A DNA stretch of 9,506 bases from Planctomycetota bacterium (GTDB lineage Bacteria; Planctomycetota; Phycisphaerae; FEN-1346; JAACEH01): positions 1 to 9,506 of the forward strand of contig JAFGPY010000421.1 of NCBI GenBank assembly GCA_016935955.1, in the 5' to 3' direction. This document shows positions 1 to 5,860 of this stretch, piece by piece. A program made the translations under genes and the position numbers. Positions within the stretch are counted from its first letter, which is position 1, and each line of letters begins with the position of its first letter. A model generated the notes under the pieces. The model saw nothing but the letters and a program-made list of their open reading frames with translations. It searched no databases and was not told where the DNA came from.

Positions 1-1
1 C

Positions 2-766
2 ATGATCGCCAAGACACTCGCTCACAGCCTGCTCGGCCTGGTTCTACCGGCCAGTTGCACCTGTTGCGGCGAGCCGGCCGACCGCACCCACGACGGCCTG
101 ACGGTCTGCCCCGCTTGCCGCAAGGCCCTCGCCGCCACGGCCGCCCAACCTTTCTGCCCCCGATGCGGACGCACTGTCGGCCCCTATGCCTCGTGCGGCC
201 AATGCTCGCGCAAGTCGCCCCCGTTCCAGGCGGCCGTGAGGGCGGGAACATACGACAGTCCGCTGGGCGACATGATCCGGGCCTTGAAATACCGCGATGG
301 CGTCTACACCTTGCCGTTGCTGGCCGACCTGCTGCTGGCGCGGCTCCACCAGGCGGGACTCGCGGAGCGCATCGATCTGGCCACGGCCGTGCCGCTGCAC
401 TGGTGGCGGTGCTATCGCCGCGGCTTCAACCAAGCCGCCCTGCTGGCCCGGACGGTGGTTCGCCGCGGTCGGCTGCGGCTGCCTTTGCGGCGGTTGCTGG
501 TGCGGACCCGCGATACTCCGCCGCAGGTCGGCCTCAGCGCGACCGCTCGCCGCGAAAACGTCCGCGGGGCGTTCCGCGTCCGCGACCCCGCCATGGTCAA
601 GGACCGCCGCATTCTCCTGCTCGACGACGTGATGACCACCGGGGCCACGGTTGGCGAATGCGCCCGGGCGTTGCGGCGGGCCGGGGCCCGCGAGGTCGTC
701 GTGGCTGTGGCGGCCATCGCGGGATCGGGGCCCATGGTTGTGGCGTCCGGACCCGCGGTCGGCTAA
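2..766 (+). CDS. comF: ComF family protein (double zinc ribbon plus phosphoribosyltransferase domain)
   Basis: This is a 254-residue protein of the ComF/GntX family, which is linked to DNA uptake in competent bacteria, although its enzymatic substrate is not settled. Four cysteine pairs near the N terminus (C19/C22, C36/C39, C52/C55, C65/C68) form a double zinc-ribbon-like region. A phosphoribosyltransferase fold follows, with the PRPP-binding signature ILLLDDVMTTGAT at residues 204-216, where D208/D209 and T212-T216 form the PRPP loop. The motif RGFNQAALLA in the middle matches the conserved ComF 'RGFNQ' region. The ATG at base 2 gives the usual ComF N terminus, with a short hydrophobic stretch before the first Cys pair, so the gene is probably complete, but its ribosome binding site lies outside the window. 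No other competence gene is visible. The family call is firm; a role in DNA uptake in this organism is only inferred. Confidence 0.93.
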   Translation: MIAKTLAHSLLGLVLPASCTCCGEPADRTHDGLTVCPACRKALAATAAQPFCPRCGRTVGPYASCGQCSRKSPPFQAAVRAGTYDSPLGDMIRALKYRDGVYTLPLLADLLLARLHQAGLAERIDLATAVPLHWWRCYRRGFNQAALLARTVVRRGRLRLPLRRLLVRTRDTPPQVGLSATARRENVRGAFRVRDPAMVKDRRILLLDDVMTTGATVGECARALRRAGAREVVVAVAAIAGSGPMVVASGPAVG

Positions 767-938
767 AATACGTACTGTCAGCCGCGGCAGCGCGTTGCGG
801 AAAGGCAGTCCGGCCGCCCTCGGCCGGGGCAACGGTGCCGAAGGCTGGAGTCTGAGGTTTGCTTTCATGCCCGAGGGCGGGCATGCTGCACAGGTCCCGA
901 CGTCTCCAAGGGACCGATACAAGGAAGGAAGAGCCGCC
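767..938 (+). other. Gene-free leader with three perfect inverted repeats
   Basis: The 172 bases between comF and the DUF502 gene hold no convincing gene. Three perfect inverted repeats lie in a row: a 7-bp stem at 810-816/821-827 with a 4-base loop, an 8-bp stem at 866-873/878-885 with the loop AGGG, and a 6-bp stem at 893-898/910-915 with an 11-base loop. None is followed by a T tract, so they do not look like intrinsic terminators. The third hairpin ends 5 bases before the purine-rich AAGGAAGGAAG at 921-931, the presumed ribosome binding site of the next gene. I see no known riboswitch consensus. Whether this is a true 5' leader depends on where transcription starts, which I cannot determine. 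Confidence 0.5.
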
Positions 939-1721
939 GTGTCACAAGATGCCCAGCCCGAAGTCCCGAACGAGACGCCCGCTCCGCCCAAGAAGGGCCG
1001 CCTGAGCCTGAAGCGGGCGTTTCTGACCGGTCTTGCGGCCCTGCTGCCGACGGCCCTGTCGGTTGTCATCCTGGTCTGGATCATCCGCTTCGTGCACACG
1101 TACGTCGCCGGACCGATCAACGGCCTGATCATCCGCATCGTCGCGATCTTCCTGTCGGGCGACGGGACCAGTGCACACAAACTCTTCCACGGCGACAACC
1201 GGCTGCACGTCGACTTCGCGTTCTCCGGCTACGTGGTGGCATTCGCCGCCATTTTCCTGGTCGGCTTCGCCCTGCTGACCATCTTTGGCCGCAAGCTCTA
1301 CCGGACTATCGACGGCATTCTGTCGCGGATCCCGGTGCTGAAGATGATCTACCCGCACCTGAAGCAGCTTACGGAGTTCATCTTCGACGACGACAAGGCG
1401 TCGTCCTTTCGCCAGGTGGTGATGATCGAGTATCCGCGATCCGGGCTGTGGAGCATGGGCTTCGTGACCGGTCCGGCGATGGAGGCCCTCCGCAAGGCTA
1501 AGGGCTATGACCTGGTGTCGGTCTTCATTCCCAGCAGCCCGACGCCGTTCACGGGCTACGTGGTGGCCGTCCGCAAGCACGAGATCGTGGAGATTCCGAT
1601 CACGGTGGATCAAGCTCTGCGTTTTTCGATCTCCGGCGGCGTCCTGGTGCCTCCCGACCAGCGCGCCGAGGGAAGCGGGTCTGTCGTCCCCGGGCCGCAG
1701 CCCCCTGACAGGATGTCTTGA
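939..1721 (+). CDS. DUF502 family membrane protein
   Basis: This is a 260-residue membrane protein of the DUF502 family (PF04367), whose biochemical role is unknown. Two hydrophobic segments, at about residues 28-50 and 97-117, are predicted membrane helices. The soluble part after the second helix carries the family's conserved blocks: IPVLKMIYPHLKQ (from residue 131), then EYPRSGLWSMGFVTG, then VFIPSSPTPFTGYV and a late SISGGV motif. I chose GTG at 939 because AAGGAAGGAAG (921-931) sits 7 bases upstream. An in-frame ATG at 867 would add 24 residues; it has a weaker GAGG 9 bases upstream and lies inside a hairpin stem. The N terminus before helix 1 is Pro/Lys-rich and probably disordered, which makes the protein somewhat longer than typical members. 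It sits just downstream of comF and is followed at once by the promoter of the hpf cluster, so it likely ends its own transcription unit, although no terminator is visible. Confidence 0.88.
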   Translation: MSQDAQPEVPNETPAPPKKGRLSLKRAFLTGLAALLPTALSVVILVWIIRFVHTYVAGPINGLIIRIVAIFLSGDGTSAHKLFHGDNRLHVDFAFSGYVVAFAAIFLVGFALLTIFGRKLYRTIDGILSRIPVLKMIYPHLKQLTEFIFDDDKASSFRQVVMIEYPRSGLWSMGFVTGPAMEALRKAKGYDLVSVFIPSSPTPFTGYVVAVRKHEIVEIPITVDQALRFSISGGVLVPPDQRAEGSGSVVPGPQPPDRMS

Positions 1722-1741
1722 GGCGTCGCGGCAACAGAGCA

Positions 1742-1770
1742 TTGACACGCGTGGGGGGGCTTCTTATACT
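1742..1770 (+). promoter_or_regulatory. Sigma70-type promoter of the hpf-ptsN-ptsH-ptsI cluster
   Basis: A perfect -35 box TTGACA (1742-1747) and a -10 box TATACT (1765-1770, one mismatch to TATAAT) are separated by exactly 17 bases. Transcription would start near 1777, leaving a 5' leader of about 107 bases before hpf. The spacer contains a run of seven G residues (1753-1759). This is the best promoter match in the window and lies 20 bases after the DUF502 stop codon, so it probably drives the following PTS cluster on its own. Confidence 0.82.
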
Positions 1771-1797
1771 CACGGCGGATTGAAGGACCCGCCAGAA

Positions 1798-1823
1798 GCC
1801 GCCGGGAGGGTATTGTCGGCGGC
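1798..1823 (+). other. Hairpin in the hpf 5' leader
   Basis: GCCGCCG (1798-1804) and CGGCGGC (1817-1823) form a perfect 7-bp stem around a 12-base loop, within the predicted leader RNA of the hpf cluster. The stem lies about 20 bases after the predicted transcription start and 60 bases before the hpf start codon. There is no T tract, so it is not an intrinsic terminator. In sequence this GC-rich, chance stems are common, so a function is not established. Confidence 0.3.
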
Positions 1824-1883
1824 CTCCATGACGATTGGTCACGAGGAAGACTGTCTCTACTTCGGCAAGAATAGGAATTGACG

Positions 1884-2213
1884 ATGCAGATAGTGGTTAC
1901 CGGGCGTCACATGTCGGTTACCGACGCGATGAAGGCCTATGCCCAGGAAAAGGCCGAACGTGTGATGCGGTTCTTCAACCGCATCCAGGAGATCCGCGTG
2001 GTGCTGGATTTCGACGGCGGGCGACCGACGGTCGAGTTCATCGCCGACGTGGAGCACTCCGACGACTTCATCGCCCGTGAGACCCAGGACGACATGTATG
2101 CCGCCATCGACGCCGCGGTCGACAAGCTCGAGCGTCAGCTTCGCAAACACAAGGAACGCATCAATCAGCAGCGCCACAAGGGCAAGACCGGCGAGCAGGA
2201 GACGGCCGAGTAG
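1884..2213 (+). CDS. hpf: Ribosome hibernation-promoting factor (short HPF / YfiA family)
   Basis: This 109-residue protein is a short-form HPF, which binds in the mRNA/tRNA channel of the 30S subunit and silences ribosomes during starvation. The N terminus MQIVVTGRHMSVTDAMKAY and the segment ending HSDDFIARETQDDMYAAID match the S30AE domain, as does the basic Lys/Arg/Gln-rich helix RQLRKHKERINQQ. It ends shortly after that domain, so it lacks the C-terminal dimerisation domain of long HPF. ATG at 1884 is preferred over TTG at 1878 because AGGA (1873-1876) lies 7 bases before the ATG and only 1 base before the TTG. It is the first gene after the strong promoter at 1742-1770 and is followed 103 bases later by a PtsN-like EIIA. 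The same hpf-ptsN order occurs in the rpoN cluster of proteobacteria, which supports both calls. Confidence 0.93.
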   Translation: MQIVVTGRHMSVTDAMKAYAQEKAERVMRFFNRIQEIRVVLDFDGGRPTVEFIADVEHSDDFIARETQDDMYAAIDAAVDKLERQLRKHKERINQQRHKGKTGEQETAE

Positions 2214-2278
2214 CCACGGCCGCCGCACGGCATCGCCTCGGAATCGACAGGGACGTTTTGCTGGGCAAGAGAGACGGG

Positions 2279-2295
2279 GCCGGTCGGCAACCGGC
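2279..2295 (+). other. Small hairpin before ptsN
   Basis: GCCGGT (2279-2284) and ACCGGC (2290-2295) form a perfect 6-bp stem with a 5-base loop in the 103-base spacer between hpf and ptsN. It lies 10 bases before the ribosome binding site of ptsN. It could mark an mRNA processing or translation-control point, but there is no T tract, and its short length makes a chance origin quite possible. Confidence 0.3.
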
Positions 2296-2316
2296 ACGCC
2301 TCGACGGAGATGTGTA

Positions 2317-2790
2317 ATGAAGTTCCAGGAGTTTGTGTGCCGCAAGGCTCTGATCGCGGACCTGCAGGGCAAGACCACCCCGGAGGTTCTCACGGAAATG
2401 GTCGAGGCCCTGGCTGCGGCCGGAAGCCTGTCAAAGAGCAAGAAAAGCGATGTGCTGAACGCCTTGCTGCAGCGTGAGAAGAAGGCCACCACCGGATTCG
2501 GCAACGGGGTGGCCATTCCACACGTTAAGCACGACGGTGTCAAAGACCTCGTCGGCATGGTGGCCCGCAGCGCCGAGGGTGTGGACTTTGCCGCCCTGGA
2601 CGGCGATCCGGTCTACACGTTCTTCATGCTGGTCAGCCCGCCCGACAAGCCGGCCGAACACCTGAAGGCCATGGAGAACATCTTCCGCAATGCCCAGAAG
2701 GAGCATTGGCGGCGATTCCTGCGGCAGGCCGAGACGGCCGACGCCATCTGGGAGTTGCTCGTCGAGGCCGACGAGGAAGCGATTGTCTGA
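2317..2790 (+). CDS. ptsN: PTS EIIA domain protein (fructose/Ntr type, PtsN-like)
   Basis: This 157-residue single-domain protein belongs to the PTS EIIA type 2 family (PF00359), which accepts phosphate from HPr. The phosphoacceptor is very likely H69 in the motif GFGNGVAIPHVKHDGV (H69 codon at 2521), with the second family histidine at H72. The downstream block VYTFFMLVSPPDKPAEHLKAM matches the conserved 'LxxPxxxxxxHL' region. No EIIB or EIIC domain is attached or adjacent, which fits a regulatory EIIA of the PtsN kind better than a sugar-uptake component. ATG at 2317 has GGAGA (2306-2310) 6 bases upstream. It lies between hpf and ptsH in an apparent operon. A fructose-type EIIA whose permease is encoded elsewhere cannot be excluded from sequence alone. 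Confidence 0.9.
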   Translation: MKFQEFVCRKALIADLQGKTTPEVLTEMVEALAAAGSLSKSKKSDVLNALLQREKKATTGFGNGVAIPHVKHDGVKDLVGMVARSAEGVDFAALDGDPVYTFFMLVSPPDKPAEHLKAMENIFRNAQKEHWRRFLRQAETADAIWELLVEADEEAIV

Positions 2791-2848
2791 ACGCCTCACC
2801 AAGGGGTCACCGTGGCAACGAACCGCGAACGGTCGCCGGGGCTGATTG

Positions 2849-3115
2849 ATGCTGAAGCGAGAAATCACCATTGTGAATCGCCAGGGTATGCACGCCCGCC
2901 CCGCCATGCAGATCGTCGAGACCTCGAACCGGTTCGCCAGTCGGATCAAGATTCACAAGGGCAACACGTGCGTCGACGCCAAGAGCATCATGGAGGTGCT
3001 GACGCTCGAGGCCGTCCAGGGAACGCTTCTGGTCTTCGAGGCCGACGGCGATGATGCCGCCGAGGCCCTGGAGGCTCTGGCCAAACTGGTGGCCGACAAG
3101 TTCTACGAAGATTAG
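2849..3115 (+). CDS. ptsH: HPr phosphocarrier protein
   Basis: This 88-residue protein is HPr, which carries phosphate from Enzyme I to EIIA. The active-site motif GMHARPA places the phosphoacceptor at H15 (codon 2891-2893) with R17 next to it. The second conserved site, DAKSIMEVLTL, places the regulatory serine exactly at S46 (codon 2984-2986), the residue phosphorylated by HPr kinase/phosphorylase in other bacteria. ATG at 2849 gives the usual HPr N terminus. TTG at 2846 is the only other in-frame start, since a TGA stop lies at 2843. The ribosome binding site is poor (GGGG at 2838-2841), so translation may depend on coupling to ptsN, whose stop is 58 bases upstream. It lies between ptsN and ptsI. 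No HPr kinase gene is in the window. Confidence 0.95.
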   Translation: MLKREITIVNRQGMHARPAMQIVETSNRFASRIKIHKGNTCVDAKSIMEVLTLEAVQGTLLVFEADGDDAAEALEALAKLVADKFYED

Positions 3116-3163
3116 CGGAGCGACGGTCCGTGCGGCCTCGCGCCGCGGACCCAGGACCGCTTA

Positions 3164-4912
3164 ATGGAAGTCCTTAAAGGCATACCTGTCAGTCCGGGCG
3201 TCGTCCAGGCGCCGGCCATTGTCCTCGACAGCGAGGAAATGGTCATCCCCCAAAGGCAAATCAGGGAAGACGAAGTTGACGGTGAACTCGGGCGGCTCAA
3301 GGCGGCCATCGAGAAGTCCAGCGCCGAACTGAACGACCTGAGCCGCCAGGTCTCTGAGACCGTCGGCGAACAGCTCGGCGCCATCTTCCAGGTGCACCAC
3401 GCCATGCTCAACAGCGCCCAGCTTCAGGGCGAGTTCGAGGAGGCGATTCGCGCGCGGCACGTTTGCCCGGAGTACGCCGTCAGCATGGTCCTGCACGGCT
3501 ACGCCCGCAAGTTCCGCGACATGAAGGACGAGTACCTGGCCGAACGTGTCCAGGATGTCTACGACATCGAGCGGCGGCTGTTGCGGCACCTGATCGGCGC
3601 CAAGCGCGAGCAGCTCAGGACCCTCGACCGGCCGCACATCCTCGTCGCCCACGACCTCACGCCCAGCCAGACGGCGGCCCTGGACCGCACCATGGTCCTG
3701 GCCTTCGCCACGGACGTCGGCGGACGGACGAGCCATACGGCCATCGTCGCCCGGGCCATGGGCATCCCGGCCGTCGTCGGCCTGCAGACCGTCTCCACCG
3801 ACAGCAACGGCGGCGACGACATCATCATCGACGGCAACCGCGGTCTAGTCATCATCGACCCGGACGAAGAGACCGTCCAGCGCTACAAGACCTACATGCA
3901 GCAGGCCCAGCAGCTCGAAAGCGACCTGACCCTGTTGCGCGACTTGCCGGCGGTCACCAAGGACGGGCACGAGGTCACGCTCTACGGCAACATCGAGTTC
4001 CCCCAGGAGGTGGAGTCGTGCCTGCACCGCGGGGCCACGGGCATCGGCCTCTATCGCACCGAGTTCCTCTACCTGGACCGCGAAGAGGACCCGACCGAGG
4101 AAGACCACTGGGAGGCCTACGCGGCGGCCATCGAGATGCTCGACGGGCGGCCGATCACCATCCGCACCTGCGACCTGGGCGCCGACAAGTTCACCCACGT
4201 CTCGGGCGAGGGCGACGAGCGGAATCCGTTCCTCGGCCTGCGGTCGATCCGCTACAGTCTGCAACACGTCGACCTGTTCAAGACGCAGTTGCGGGCCATC
4301 CTGCGGGCCAGCACCCTGGGCCCCGTGCGCATCCTGTTTCCCCTGGTGACCAACCTCCGCGAGTTGCGGCACGCCAAGATGCTCCTGAACGACGTCCGCG
4401 AGGACCTCGAAGAGGAAGGCATTCCCTTCGACCGCGACGTGAAGGTCGGCATCATGGTCGAGGTGCCGTCGGTGGCCATCCTGCCCCGGCAGTTCGCCAA
4501 GGAGTGCGACTTCTTCAGCATCGGCACCAACGACCTCGTGCAGTACACCCTGGCCGTCGACCGCCTGAACGAGCGCGTTGCCGGCATGTTCACGCCGGCC
4601 CACCCGGCCATCATCTCGCTGATCAACAACGTGATCCAGGCCGCCAAGGCCGAGGGCATCGAAGTCAGCGTCTGCGGCGAGATGGGGGGCGACCCCGTGT
4701 TCACGCTGCTGCTGGTGGGTCTGGGCATCGACACGATCAGCACGGCGGCCACGAGCATCCCGGAGATCAAGAAGATGGTCCGCTCGACGTCCATGCGCCA
4801 GGCCCGCCGCGTGGCCAAGAAGGTGCTGACCCTGGAGAGCGACCGCGAGATCGCGACGTACCTGAACGAAGTGGCCCGCAAGATTATTCCGGAGGCCTTT
4901 GCCGAGGAATGA
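3164..4912 (+). CDS. ptsI: PTS Enzyme I (phosphoenolpyruvate-protein phosphotransferase)
   Basis: This 582-residue protein is Enzyme I, which takes phosphate from phosphoenolpyruvate and passes it to HPr in the cytoplasm (EC 2.7.3.9). The N-terminal part is the HPr-binding and phosphohistidine region, with H191 in GGRTSHTAIVARAMGIPAVVG (compare H189 of E. coli EI). The C-terminal TIM barrel that binds PEP is marked by GLYRTEFLYLDR (R298), by NPFLGLRSIR, by the signature FFSIGTNDLVQYTLAVDR and by the active-site cysteine C504 in SVCGEMGGDP. Its length matches canonical EI of about 575 residues. There is no N-terminal GAF domain, so it is EI rather than the PtsP form (EI-Ntr). ATG at 3164 has AGGA (3153-3156) 7 bases upstream. 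It is the last gene of the hpf-ptsN-ptsH-ptsI cluster. Confidence 0.96.
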   Translation: MEVLKGIPVSPGVVQAPAIVLDSEEMVIPQRQIREDEVDGELGRLKAAIEKSSAELNDLSRQVSETVGEQLGAIFQVHHAMLNSAQLQGEFEEAIRARHVCPEYAVSMVLHGYARKFRDMKDEYLAERVQDVYDIERRLLRHLIGAKREQLRTLDRPHILVAHDLTPSQTAALDRTMVLAFATDVGGRTSHTAIVARAMGIPAVVGLQTVSTDSNGGDDIIIDGNRGLVIIDPDEETVQRYKTYMQQAQQLESDLTLLRDLPAVTKDGHEVTLYGNIEFPQEVESCLHRGATGIGLYRTEFLYLDREEDPTEEDHWEAYAAAIEMLDGRPITIRTCDLGADKFTHVSGEGDERNPFLGLRSIRYSLQHVDLFKTQLRAILRASTLGPVRILFPLVTNLRELRHAKMLLNDVREDLEEEGIPFDRDVKVGIMVEVPSVAILPRQFAKECDFFSIGTNDLVQYTLAVDRLNERVAGMFTPAHPAIISLINNVIQAAKAEGIEVSVCGEMGGDPVFTLLLVGLGIDTISTAATSIPEIKKMVRSTSMRQARRVAKKVLTLESDREIATYLNEVARKIIPEAFAEE

Positions 4913-4927
4913 CGTTACAATGGTTCC

Positions 4928-4953
4928 TTGCGGCCGTCGGGCGGTGGCCGCAA
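4928..4953 (+). other. Intercistronic hairpin after ptsI
   Basis: TTGCGGCC (4928-4935) and GGCCGCAA (4946-4953) form a perfect 8-bp stem around a 10-base loop, 15 bases after the ptsI stop codon. Two further G-U pairs could extend the stem inward. The following bases (CCGCCGACACC) are not T-rich, so it lacks the second half of an intrinsic terminator. It could protect the 3' end of the PTS mRNA, act in partial termination, or modulate translation of the next gene. Confidence 0.4.
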
Positions 4954-5022
4954 CCGCCGACACCGAAGAAGAAAGGTATCAGGCCGTCGCACCGTAGCGT
5001 GCGGGGCGAGACCTGAACGAAT

Positions 5023-5652
5023 ATGTTTAGACAACGGATTCGCGTTCAATACTGTGTAGGAGGAGACAAGAGGTTTCTGTCGCATCACGACATGATGCGG
5101 CTATGGCACCGGGCGCTGCGTCGCAGCGGACTGCCGCTACGGATGACCGAAGGGTTTCACGTGCGGCCGCGAATGTCATTTGCCCTGGCCCGCGGAGTCG
5201 GGATTGCCTCGGAGTCGGAGTGGCTCGAGTTCGAGCTGGCCGACTGGGTCAACCCCGATACCGTGGCCCACGATCTGGCCAGGCAACTGCCCCGCGACCT
5301 CACCATCCGAGCGCTGGCCACTGTGGCTCCCAGCCAACGGGCCCTGGCCGTCAGGGCGAGCTACCGGATCGATCTGGGCGACCGCCCGGACGATCTGCCG
5401 CAGCGCGTTGCCGCCCTTCTGGGGCGCGACCGCATCGGCGTCCAGCGCGGCGATCAGGACCGGCGCCGCGAGCTGGACATCCGGCCGCTGCTGGTCGATC
5501 TCGAGTGCCGCGGCGAGGCCCTGCACCTGGTGGCCGAATGCCGCCCGGAAGGGACGATTCGCCCCGACGAGGTACTCGCCGAACTGGGCCTGACGCCCGA
5601 GCAGTGTGCCCTTGCCGTCGTGACTCGCACCGATCTGGCTCTAGGCGACTGA
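5023..5652 (+). CDS. DUF2344 / TIGR03936 radical-SAM-linked protein
   Basis: This 209-residue protein belongs to the DUF2344 family (TIGR03936), which is usually encoded next to or fused with a B12-binding radical SAM protein and next to RNase E/G. Its molecular function is unknown. The N-terminal pattern RIRVQYCVGGDKRFLSHHD, then LRRSGLPLRMTEGFHVRPRM, SFALARGVGIASESEWLEFEL, matches the family core and covers about the first 75 residues. The rest is less conserved. ATG at 5023 fits the family start, but its ribosome binding site is weak, since the nearest purine stretch (GGGGCGAG, 5003-5010) is 12 bases away. A 35-codon open frame (4909-5016) ends 6 bases before this start, so coupled translation is possible. 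The gene downstream is RNase E/G, as expected, but the radical SAM partner is not upstream, where ptsI lies instead. Confidence 0.87.
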   Translation: MFRQRIRVQYCVGGDKRFLSHHDMMRLWHRALRRSGLPLRMTEGFHVRPRMSFALARGVGIASESEWLEFELADWVNPDTVAHDLARQLPRDLTIRALATVAPSQRALAVRASYRIDLGDRPDDLPQRVAALLGRDRIGVQRGDQDRRRELDIRPLLVDLECRGEALHLVAECRPEGTIRPDEVLAELGLTPEQCALAVVTRTDLALGD

Positions 5653-5856
5653 ACCTCATCCTCTCCTGCGCGCGAATCCACAGCATTCGGCCCCGGCCGC
5701 ACAGAAACCGGCCGCTGACCTGCGATCCTTCACAGGGACCTCAATGGCAACGTCGCACGAACACACTATGTGCGTTGCCTTCGCGACCCCGACAACTCGA
5801 TCGCAGCGTGCGGCCACGCGACAGCCGGGCGCCGTCAGGAAAGGAACACCACTGAG
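5653..5856 (+). other. Leader region of the RNase E/G gene with two bulged hairpins
   Basis: This 204-base stretch between DUF2344 and RNase E/G holds no long gene. Two stem-loops stand out. The first pairs GGCAACG (5746-5752) with CGTTGCC (5773-5779), with an inner CAC/GTG helix separated from it by a 3-base bulge. The second pairs CGTG (5807-5810) with CACG (5815-5818) around the loop CGGC, and again has an outer TCG/CGA helix with a 3-base bulge. A short ORF (5744-5860) runs across both. In E. coli the rne 5' leader carries hairpins through which RNase E controls its own mRNA. A similar role here is only an analogy. I see no good promoter in this stretch. Confidence 0.4.
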
Positions 5857-5860
5857 ATGA
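5744..5860 (+). CDS. Possible 38-residue upstream ORF overlapping the RNase E/G start
   Basis: An ATG at 5744 opens a 38-codon frame that ends in a TGA (5858-5860) overlapping the ATG of the RNase E/G gene in the classic ATGA arrangement. AGGGA (5734-5738) lies 5 bases before the ATG, a usable ribosome binding site. The deduced peptide begins MATSHEHTMCVAF and is Arg/Thr/Ala-rich toward its end (RSQRAATRQPGAVRKG); I recognise no family. The frame could be a leader peptide that couples translation to RNase E/G, or simply an open frame by chance in GC-rich DNA. It is listed because the binding site and the start-stop overlap occur together. Confidence 0.3.
   Translation: MATSHEHTMCVAFATPTTRSQRAATRQPGAVRKGTPLR

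Noticed and set aside
738..769. TAAAAT at 764-769 as a -10 box for the DUF502 gene
   Set aside because: The -10 match is good, but the nearest TTG-type -35 (738-743) is 20 bases away and the 17-base position matches only 2 of 6 bases.
2812..3054. A GTG-initiated 80-codon frame with a good binding site (AGGGG) overlapping ptsH in another frame
   Set aside because: The start context is attractive, but the frame runs through the strongly conserved HPr gene and its product is Arg-rich with no similarity I recognise.
3845..4963. A 372-codon open frame on the - strand, antisense to ptsI
   Set aside because: It is a shadow of a well-conserved Enzyme I gene. The deduced sequence is low-complexity (Gln/His/Asp/Gly-rich) with no known motif.
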